Below are positions 43,913 to 51,700 of a DNA stretch of 64,000 nt, one piece after another. Source of the stretch: Streptomyces fulvoviolaceus (GTDB lineage Bacteria > Actinomycetota > Actinomycetes > Streptomycetales > Streptomycetaceae). The DNA lies in contig NZ_JOEY01000042.1 in NCBI RefSeq assembly GCF_000718165.1, forward strand, positions 1 through 64,000, written 5' to 3'. A model generated the notes under the pieces. The model worked only from the letters and a program-made list of their open reading frames with translations, had not been told where the DNA came from and searched no databases. The stretch's first letter is position 1. Each line of letters begins with the position of its first letter. The translations under genes and the position numbers were made by a program.

Positions 43913-45210
43913 GTGAGCTCCTTGCCGCGTGTCTCGGGCAGGCCGAGGAGGGCCAGCGCCGCGATGCCGTAGCCGATCGCGCCGAAGACCAGCGCGCCGC
44001 CCACGCCCCAGCTGTCGGCCAGGAAGCCGACCGTCGTGGGGAAGATGGCGCCCACCGCGCGGCCGGTGTTGTAGGTGAAGCCCTGGCCCGTGCCCCGCAC
44101 CGCCGTCGGGTACAGCTCGCTCAGGTAGGACCCGAAGCCGCTGAAGATCGCCGACATGCAGAACCCGAGCGGGAAACCGAGCACCAGGAGCAGGGTGTTG
44201 GCCCCGCTCGGGATGTTCGCGTACGCCAGGATGCAGACCGCCGACAGCAGGGCGAAGAGCCAGATGTTGCGCCGGCGGCCCAGCCGGTCGGTGAGGTAGC
44301 CGCCGGTCAGGTAGCCGAGAAAGGCGCCGGAGATGAGGAACGTCAGATAGCCGCCGGTGCCGACGACCGACAAGCCGCGCTCGCTCTTCAGGTAGGTCGG
44401 AACCCAGGTGGCGAGGGTGTAGTAGCCGCCCTGGACACCGGTGGAGAGCAGCCCCGCGAAGATCGTCGTACGTAGGAGGCCGGGCTTGAAGATCGCCGTG
44501 AACGAGCCCTTCTGGGAACTCTGTTCGCGTACGGCGACCGCCTCGGGAGCGTCCTGTACCCGGCGCCGCATCCAGACGACGAGCAGCGCGGGCAGCGCGC
44601 CGGTCCAGAACATCACGCGCCAGGCCAGGTCGTCGTCCAGGAACGAGAACACCAGCGTGTACATGATCGCGGCCAGCGCCCAGCCCACGGCCCACGAACT
44701 CTGGATGGCGCCGAGGGTGCGGCCGCGGTGCTTGGAGCTCGCGTACTCGGCGACCAGCATCGCGCCGACCGCCCACTCGCCGCCGAACCCGAGGCCCTGG
44801 AGGGCCCGGAAGACCAGCAGCGTCTCGTAGTTGGGCGCGAAGCCGCAGGCCACGGTGAAGACGGCGTAGGTGATCACCGTGATCATCAGCGCCTTGACCC
44901 GGCCGACCCGGTCCGCGAACACGCCCGCCAGGGCGCCGCCGACGGCGGAGACCACCAGCGTGACGGTCGTGAAGAGGCCGGTCTGGCCGCTGTCCAGGCC
45001 GAAGTACGCGGCCAGCGCGACCATGCTCAGCGGCAGGGTGAAGTAGTCGTAGGAGTCCAGGGCGTAGCCGCCGAACGCGCCGGCGAAGGCGCGGCGGCCG
45101 CGCGGACCGAGGGCCCGGAACCAGCCCAACGCCCCGTCATCGGCGGGGCGTTCGGTCGTCGAGGGGTGTGCGTCGGTGGTCAGGGCCTGCGGTGGAGGGG
45201 TCGTGCTCAT
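43909..45210 (-). CDS. MFS transporter (AAHS/sialate-type), probable 5-oxoproline importer
   Basis: A 433-residue major facilitator with 12 segments, with the A-like motif [12 protein letters not shown] after segment 2 and [12 protein letters not shown] in the second half, plus a start region [24 protein letters not shown] typical of metabolite:H+ symporters. The start is ATG 45210 with GAGG upstream. It is the first gene of the operon ending in pxpC, and divergent from a GntR regulator. Import of 5-oxoproline or a related acid is inferred from the operon. Confidence 0.88.
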   Translation of the reverse strand: MSTTPPPQALTTDAHPSTTERPADDGALGWFRALGPRGRRAFAGAFGGYALDSYDYFTLPLSMVALAAYFGLDSGQTGLFTTVTLVVSAVGGALAGVFADRVGRVKALMITVITYAVFTVACGFAPNYETLLVFRALQGLGFGGEWAVGAMLVAEYASSKHRGRTLGAIQSSWAVGWALAAIMYTLVFSFLDDDLAWRVMFWTGALPALLVVWMRRRVQDAPEAVAVREQSSQKGSFTAIFKPGLLRTTIFAGLLSTGVQGGYYTLATWVPTYLKSERGLSVVGTGGYLTFLISGAFLGYLTGGYLTDRLGRRRNIWLFALLSAVCILAYANIPSGANTLLLVLGFPLGFCMSAIFSGFGSYLSELYPTAVRGTGQGFTYNTGRAVGAIFPTTVGFLADSWGVGGALVFGAIGYGIAALALLGLPETRGKELT

Positions 45211-45273
45211 GGGCACCTCGCAGTGGGAGGACGGAGGGTGCGGAGCAGAGCCGTGCGGTGAACAGCAAGGTAG

Positions 45274-45292
45274 AGGATCGTTCAACGATCCT
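45274..45292. promoter_or_regulatory. GntR operator palindrome
   Basis: AGGATCGTT-C-AACGATCCT, a perfect 9-bp inverted repeat around one base, in the 130-bp gap between the MFS-pxp operon and the GntR gene. Length, spacing and AT-rich centre suit FadR-type GntR binding. Confidence 0.75.
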
Positions 45293-45340
45293 TCAATACC
45301 CCTGTTGTTTCGTTCTCGTGTCTGCGGTTGAATTCCGGGC

Positions 45341-46042
45341 ATGGCAGAGCAGCTGAGCGGACTGGCCGACGACCGCGCCCTCCTGAGTCGTACGAGCACG
45401 GCCGAACGGGTCTCGGACATCCTCAGAAGCCGCATCGCCGAGGGCTACTTCCCGCCCGGGACACGGCTGTCGGAGGACAGCATCGGCGGCGCGCTCGGCG
45501 TCTCCCGCAACACACTGCGCGAGGCGTTCCGGCTGCTCACGCACGAACGCCTGCTCGTCCACGAGCTCAACCGGGGCGTGTTCGTGCGGGTCCTGACCGT
45601 GGAGGACGTCGAGGACATCTACCGCACTCGCGGTCTCGTGGAGTGCGCGGTGGTGCGGGGGCTGGGCGAGCCGCCGTACGCGCTGGACGGGCTCGCCGAG
45701 GTCGTGGCGGAGGGCCGGCGGGCAGCGCACGAAGGTGACTGGAAAGTGGTGGGTACGGCCAATATCCACTTCCACCGGGAGCTGGTCGCGCTCGCGGGCA
45801 GCGACCGCACCAACGAGCTGATGCGCAGCGTCTTCGCCGAGCTGCGCCTCGCCTTCCACGTCGCGGACGACCCCAAGGCCTTGCATGAGCCGTACCTCGC
45901 CCGAAACCAGCAGATCCTCCAGGCGCTGGAGGCGGGGGACCGGCAGGAGGCCGAGAATCTGCTGGGGGTCTACCTGGAGGACTCGCTGGAGCGTGTGGTC
46001 GAGGTGTACAGGCGAAGGGTGGGGGACGAAAACGCCCTTTAG
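45341..46042 (+). CDS. GntR-family (FadR subfamily) regulator
   Basis: A 233-residue regulator: winged helix at about 22-82 (IAEGYFPPGTRLSED..., GVSRNTLREAFRLLTHE) and an FCD helical ligand domain (about 90-225; with HFHRELVALAGSDRTNEL carrying metal-binding histidines). It should repress the divergent MFS-DUF1445-pxpABC operon until 5-oxoproline or a related acid binds. ATG 45341; a convincing RBS is not seen. A long copy of the dispersed repeat follows its stop. Confidence 0.9.
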   Translation: MAEQLSGLADDRALLSRTSTAERVSDILRSRIAEGYFPPGTRLSEDSIGGALGVSRNTLREAFRLLTHERLLVHELNRGVFVRVLTVEDVEDIYRTRGLVECAVVRGLGEPPYALDGLAEVVAEGRRAAHEGDWKVVGTANIHFHRELVALAGSDRTNELMRSVFAELRLAFHVADDPKALHEPYLARNQQILQALEAGDRQEAENLLGVYLEDSLERVVEVYRRRVGDENAL

Positions 46043-46110
46043 GGGCGCGGGGCTGTGTCCGATATGCGGCTCCGCCGCGTGGGGCGCGACAAGCCCCCAC
46101 CGGCCCGCAG
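46041..46110 (-). repeat. Dispersed intergenic repeat, long form, copy D
   Basis: Begins at the stop codon of the GntR gene. On the minus strand it matches copy A (24258-24332) through the whole length, including the GCGGC-GGA-GCCGC hairpin and the CATAT core. Confidence 0.65.
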
Positions 46111-46188
46111 CTGAAACACAACCGGTAGTCGCCCGCCCGACCGCCGGAGGCGATCCGCGTCGTTTGGGGAGTTGTCAGACCGAGGACC

Positions 46189-46202
46189 TAGTCTGTGCAC
46201 CG
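46189..46202 (+). promoter_or_regulatory. Probable -10 box and leaderless start of the SMC-like operon
   Basis: TAGTCT (46189-46194) ends 7 nt before the GTG start, the spacing expected if transcription begins at the G of GTG. The -35 is poor (TTGGGG about 19 bp upstream). No ribosome site precedes the GTG. Confidence 0.5.
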
Positions 46203-47728
46203 TGACTTCGCCTGCATCGACGGACAGCGTTCCGCCCCAGCTCAGCGCGGGGCCGCGCCCCGCACCGGGCCCGGCCGCCGACGAAGGGCTGGCGCGGCGG
46301 CTGCGCGCGCTCGCCTGCACCGCGCCGCTGCACGACCTCGATGCGCGCAAGGCCAACCTCGCGGGCGAGTACTCGGTGTACGGCATGGCGGAGGTGGCCC
46401 TCTCCGCCATCGACCTGGTCACCCTGAACATGGACTTCGACACGGGCGCGGATCACGACCAGATAGTGGCCAGGCTCATCCCGCGCATCGCCGCCCAGGC
46501 CCCGCAGCGGCCGGTCACCGAGCATGAGCGCGTGGCCCGCTGGGTTCTGGAGAACCTGATCAACGTCGGCAGCGTCGACCGTGGCTTCCGCGCGGTGTAC
46601 GGCACGTTCGCCACGGACGGCACGTATGTCCGCCGTGACTACGACTTCAAGCTGATCGAGGAGGTGCCCGGACCCGGCGGCTCCGTGTACCTCCGTACGA
46701 CGGACGAGGCGGTCAACGTCCTCGTCGGCGCCCTCGACACCGACGTCACCAGCGCGCAGATTGCCGCCGAGGTCAAGCTGGAGGTGCTGATCAGCCGAGG
46801 GCGGCTGGCCGACGCCCAGCTGGCCGCCGAGCAGGCCCGGTACCGGACCGTGCAGTACTCGGAGACCCTGCGCAGGGCGCTGGACGCGACCCGGCGCAAT
46901 GTCCGGGCCGTGGACTGGCTCAACGCCGTGCCCGACATGATCACCGAGGCGCTCGACCACGTCGCCGACCGGTACCGCCACGAGAACGCGATCCTCACGA
47001 ACATTCGTAGAGCGCGGGACGAGTCGGAGGACCCGGAGCAGAAGCGGCGGGCCGCCGAGCTGGTCGACATCGTCAAGGACTGCATCCGGCGGCACACGCA
47101 GCTGCAGTCGCGGTTGCTGGAGGCGGGTCCGCTGTTCCGTGCGGAGCAGGACCGGCAGGCCTTCGCCACGCCCATGACGACGTCCGGGATAGATCTGTAC
47201 GGGCATCTGGTCGCGCCCGTTCTGCCGTTGCCGCTGGAGCAGGCGGCCCGGGTCACCGACGCGTTCTTCGCTCGCGGGACCGGGTTGCGTACGCCGGTGT
47301 CGGTGCGGGTGGGTGACCTTGTCGACATACTGCTGACGCCGCCGTTGGAGCGGGAGCATCTGGGGGCGGAGATGCCGGAGCCGGATCTCATCGCCACGCC
47401 GGACGACAGTCGGTTCAGTGAGGAACAGCTGGCGGCGGCGACGGAGCTCCTTGATCTGCCCGCGGATGCGCCGCGACGGCTTTCGGGGTTGCTGGCCGAG
47501 GCTCGTCGGCGGGATCCCGAGTTGCCGTATCTCGTTGCTTTGTTGGCTGTTCACGCAGCCAGTCCGGCGGTGGGGACTGCCTACCGGCAGGGCGAGGAGA
47601 AGCTGGTGTTCGCCGTGGATGACGGGACCGAGCTTGATGATCCCGAGTTCGGTGGGGCCGACCTGATTGTGGGGACGGCGTTGCTGGATGCGGTGGGGAT
47701 GGCTGCGGATCGGGCGGAGGCGGCGTGA
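46202..47728 (+). CDS. MukF/JetA-like candidate kleisin, SMC-like operon gene 1
   Basis: A 508-residue soluble, largely helical protein not recognised as a named family. About residues 80-165 look like a winged-helix domain (VARWVLENLINVGSVDRGFR, then DYDFKLIEEVPGPGGSVYLRTTDEAVNVL), followed by a long helical region (about 165-310) and a C-terminal small domain. This order (winged helix, helical bundle, C-terminal domain) and the position before a small winged-helix gene and an SMC-like gene are those of MukF/MksF/JetA kleisins. The start is GTG 46202, probably leaderless. Assignment is by architecture and context only. Confidence 0.65.
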   Translation: MTSPASTDSVPPQLSAGPRPAPGPAADEGLARRLRALACTAPLHDLDARKANLAGEYSVYGMAEVALSAIDLVTLNMDFDTGADHDQIVARLIPRIAAQAPQRPVTEHERVARWVLENLINVGSVDRGFRAVYGTFATDGTYVRRDYDFKLIEEVPGPGGSVYLRTTDEAVNVLVGALDTDVTSAQIAAEVKLEVLISRGRLADAQLAAEQARYRTVQYSETLRRALDATRRNVRAVDWLNAVPDMITEALDHVADRYRHENAILTNIRRARDESEDPEQKRRAAELVDIVKDCIRRHTQLQSRLLEAGPLFRAEQDRQAFATPMTTSGIDLYGHLVAPVLPLPLEQAARVTDAFFARGTGLRTPVSVRVGDLVDILLTPPLEREHLGAEMPEPDLIATPDDSRFSEEQLAAATELLDLPADAPRRLSGLLAEARRRDPELPYLVALLAVHAASPAVGTAYRQGEEKLVFAVDDGTELDDPEFGGADLIVGTALLDAVGMAADRAEAA

Positions 47729-47749
47729 TGTTTGTGCCGGTGGGCGGCT

Positions 47750-47790
47750 GCGGGTCCGCTGTGGCTGGTCGCGCAGTTCCCCGCGCCCCT
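47750..47790 (+). repeat. Dispersed intergenic repeat, short form, copy E
   Basis: GGCTGGTCGCGCAGTTCCCC followed by GCGCCCCT, located 22 bp after the stop of SMC-operon gene 1 and 47 bp before gene 2. It therefore lies inside the proposed operon, unlike the other copies. Confidence 0.7.
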
Positions 47791-47837
47791 AGGTGGGCAA
47801 GCTGCTCCCCCGTTTTCAAGTTCGAGGAGATTGAGTC

Positions 47838-48728
47838 GTGAGCGAGCACGTCGAGTGGAGTGACGCGGAGGCCCCCGCCCCTTCGGCGCCCGCTGCCGTC
47901 ACGCCCGCCGACGCCGCCGACGCGGCTCGGCTTGTCGCCTTTGGGCTGCAGCCCAAGCTGCAGCCCGCGCGGGACCAGGAGTACACCGAGTTGCTGCGGC
48001 GGTATCGGGAGGACCCGCCGTTCGCGCGGCTCGCCGATGCCGTGGCCGCCGGGCTCGGGCTCGTCGTCCTTGAGGTGTCCCCACGCGCGGGGATGGCCGT
48101 GACCGCCGCCGAGGACTCGGTGTTCGCCGTGCGCATGGGCGACTACGCGCGCCGGACGTCCGCCGACTCCGGGGACCGGTTCCTGCACGGGCTGGCCCAT
48201 CTCGCCGTCGCCGCGATGGCGTTTCCGCGACCCGAGGACCTTGCCGACGACGGGTACATCGGGCGCGTCTCGGTCAACGGCGTCGACGCGTTCGTACGGC
48301 AGGCATGTCGGCGGCTGGAGGAGCGGGCCGAGGAGGTGGGGGAGAACACCGACCCGGCGACCGACGCACCCGGTCTCGAGGCCGCCTGGCGGATCTGGGC
48401 GAGACGCAGCGCGACCGGTGCCACCAAGGACGCGCGTCGGCTCGCCGGGTCGACGACCGGCATCGTCGGCAAGGCCGCCGCCTTCCTCACCGACTCCGGA
48501 TTCCTGCAGCGCACCGGTGACGACAACGGCGGTACGTATCGGACGACCGCCCGCTACCAGCTCCAGGTGCGGGACATGGCGGGCAGTGCCGCCATGGCCG
48601 AGCTCCTCGAGCTGGGCGTCGTCCCGGTCACCGACGGCACACCCACCCTGCTGCCCGCCGAGGACAGCGAAGACCTGGGGCTGGTGGCCGACGCCGGACT
48701 GCCGTTCCACGCGTCGACCTCCTCCTGA
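47838..48728 (+). CDS. MukE/JetB-like candidate, SMC-like operon gene 2
   Basis: A 296-residue soluble protein of unknown family. After a low-complexity Ala/Pro head, the sequence holds two probable winged-helix segments: about 105-160 (DRFLHGLAHLAVAAMAFPRP..., GYIGRVSVNGVDAFVRQ) and about 195-265 (STTGIVGKAAAFLTDSGFLQ..., YRTTARYQLQVRDM). Tandem winged helices in a small protein between a kleisin candidate and an SMC-like ATPase are the mark of KITE subunits (MukE, MksE, JetB). The start GTG 47838 has GAGGAG upstream. Function by analogy: loading or regulating the SMC-like ring. Confidence 0.65.
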   Translation: MSEHVEWSDAEAPAPSAPAAVTPADAADAARLVAFGLQPKLQPARDQEYTELLRRYREDPPFARLADAVAAGLGLVVLEVSPRAGMAVTAAEDSVFAVRMGDYARRTSADSGDRFLHGLAHLAVAAMAFPRPEDLADDGYIGRVSVNGVDAFVRQACRRLEERAEEVGENTDPATDAPGLEAAWRIWARRSATGATKDARRLAGSTTGIVGKAAAFLTDSGFLQRTGDDNGGTYRTTARYQLQVRDMAGSAAMAELLELGVVPVTDGTPTLLPAEDSEDLGLVADAGLPFHASTSS

Positions 48729-48765
48729 ACTCCCCCCACCTGCCGAAGACTTACGAGAGTCCGCC

Positions 48766-51700
48766 ATGTACGAGCTGTCCCGGGTCCGCCTCTACTCCAT
48801 CGGTCCCGCCGGTGCGCGCTACGCCGACACCGTGCTTGACCTGCGCGGTGTGGGCGCGGAAGTGCCCGACCCCGCGCCCACCCAGGCGGAGTTCTTCGAG
48901 GAGGAGCCCGTCGGTCCGCCGAGGCGCCCGGCGCCCGCCGGTGTGCTCTTCCTGGAGAACGGCGGCGGCAAGTCCGTCCTGCTCAAGCTGATCTTCTCCG
49001 TGATGCTGCCCGGCCATCGCAACACCCTCGGTGGTGCGAGTTCGGGTGTGCTGCGGAAGTTCCTGCTCGCCGACGACTGCGGGCACGTGGCGCTGGAGTG
49101 GCAGCACGTGCTGACCGGCGAGTGCATTGTCGTCGGCAAGGCCAGTGAGTGGCGGGGACGTCAGGTCTCCAACGACCCGCGGAAGTTCGCCGAGGCCTGG
49201 TACTCCTTCCGGCCCGGGCCCGGGCTGAGCCTCGACAACCTGCCGGTCGCCGAGTCCACCGCCGTACGGCCGTCCGTCGAGGGGCAGTCGGGCGCGCAGG
49301 GGCGCCGGCGGACCATGAAGGGCTTCAGGGATGCCCTCACCGAGGCGGGCAAGGCGTATCCGCATCTGGAGGTGCACTGGGAGGAGATCCACGACCGGTG
49401 GATCGAGCACCTCGGCGACCTGGGCCTCGACCCCGAACTCTTCCGCTACCAGCGGGAGATGAACGCCGACGAGGGCGAGGCCGCCGGCCTCTTCGCGGTG
49501 AAGAAGGACTCCGACTTCACCGACCTGCTGCTGCGCGCCGTGACCGACACGCGCGACACCGACGGTCTCGCCGACCTCGTCAGCGGCTTCGGCAACAAGC
49601 TGGGGCGCCGGGCGGAGCTGATCGCCGAACGGGACTTCACCGCCGGGTCGGTCGACCTGCTCGGCCGGATCGTCGAGGCCGCCGAGGCCCGCTCCCGCGC
49701 GCGGGACATCCACGCCGGGGCCGAGCGCCGGACGCGGTCCCTCGCGCGGCGGCTGTCCGCGCGGGGCGCCCAGGAGCGAGTGCGGGCGGCCGACCTCGCA
49801 CAGCGGGTCACCGCCGCCGCGTACGCCGCCACGCACTCCGAGGCGGGTCGGGAGCGCAGCGCGCTGATCGCCGCCGAACTCGCCTACCGGCACGCCTCGT
49901 TGGCGCTCGCCGCCACCGAGAAGTCGGCCGCCGCGCAGAAGCGCGAGCTCGCCGACGCGCGCACGCTGCACTCCGCCTGGCAGGCCGCAGAGGCCGTACT
50001 GCGTCACCGCGCCGCCGCCGACCGGGTCGCGCGCGTGGCCGTCGCGATCCAGGAGGCGGAACGCGACGCGGCCCCCGCGCTGGCCGCCCGCGCCAAGGCC
50101 GCCGTCGATCTCGTACGGGCCCTGCACGCGGCCGCCGAAGGCGCCGAGACCCTCGCCAACGAAGGGGAGGAGCGGTCCGCCGCACTCCAGGAGATCGGCG
50201 AGTCCGCCCACCGGGACTCCACCGCCGCCGCCACCGAGGCACAGCGCGCCCGCAGCGAGGTCGGTCACCTTCGCCAGCGGCTGAGCGAGGTCGAGCAGGA
50301 GACCGCCGAGGCCGTGCGCGCGGGCTGGCTCGACGACAGCGCACCCGATGCCGACCCGGCACGGGCCGCGCTCGCCGCCAGCGATGCCGAGAAGACGGCC
50401 GTCGCCGCGTGGGACACCACGCGTGAGGCCTCGCGGCGGGCCACCGAGCACGCGCGCGAAGCGGGCGGTGCGGAGTCCCGTGCCGAGCTGACCGCGGCCC
50501 GCGCGGCGGACGCGGCCACGGCGGCCGAGCGGTCGTACGGTGCCGAGCGCCGCCTCGCCGAGGCCCTGGCGGCGGAGCCGCGGCTGGCGGAGCTGCTGAG
50601 TCTGAGCGGCGGCGACGCCCGTTCCGTGGTCCCGCAGCCCCGGCACGACACGGACGCCGGCGACCAGGGGGCGCTCACCCCCGAGGACCTGGACCGTTTC
50701 GCCGACGAGCTGCGCGAACTGCTCGACGACACCGTCTCCTCGGCCGAACGCCAGCTCTTCGAACTGCGTACCGCCGCCGCCGACGACTCCCGGATCCTCG
50801 GCGCGCTCGGCGACGGCGGGCTGCTGCCGCCCGGCCCGGACGTGCTGGCCACCGTCGAGTTCCTCGGCGAGCACGGCATCCCCGCGCTGCCCGGCTGGCG
50901 CTACCTCGCCCAGGCCGTCGACCCCGCCGACCACGCGCGCGTGCTGGCCGCCCGGCCCGAGCTGGTCGACGGCGTGATCATCACCGACCCGGCCACGCAC
51001 GCGCGTGCCCGCGAGGCGCTGAGCGAGGCGGCACTGCTGCCACGGTCCGCCGTCGCCGTCGGTACGGCCGCCGCCCTGCTCGCACCGACCCCGGCGCCCG
51101 ACTCGGACAACGGGGACGTCTTCCTCGTACCGCCGAACCCCGCCATGCACGACGAGCACGCCGCCGACGAGGAACGGCAGGCGCTGCGTGCGCGGGCGAC
51201 CGAGCGCGACGAGGAGATCCGGTCGCTCGCGGCCCGGCTCGGCAAGGACCGGGAGCTGGCGGCGCGGCTGTCCTCCTGGCGCACCGGCTGCCCGGCCGGG
51301 CGGCTCGTCGAGCTGGCGCAGGCCGCGCAGGACACGCGGGTGTTCGCCGAGGAGTCCGAGGCCGAGCTGGCCGAGGCCCGGACCGTCCGCGCCGAGGCCG
51401 ACGAAGCCGCCGCCGAGGCAGCACAAGCGCGGGACGAGCGGCAGGAGGCCGCGCAGAAGGCCCGGCGCGCCGCCGACGCCCTCGCCGGGCTTGCCTACCG
51501 TCTGCGCGAGCGGGCCGGCTGGCAGGTCAAGCTGCGCGAACTCGCCGACGAGGCCACCGAGTCGGAGGCCCGCGCCCAGACGTGCCTGGAGCGCGCCCGC
51601 GCCGCCGACGAGGACCGGCGCGCCGCCCAGCGCGGCGCCGACGACGCCCGCCGCACCGCCCGCGCGCTGCGCGCCGAGCGCGCCGAGATCGCGGGCGCCC

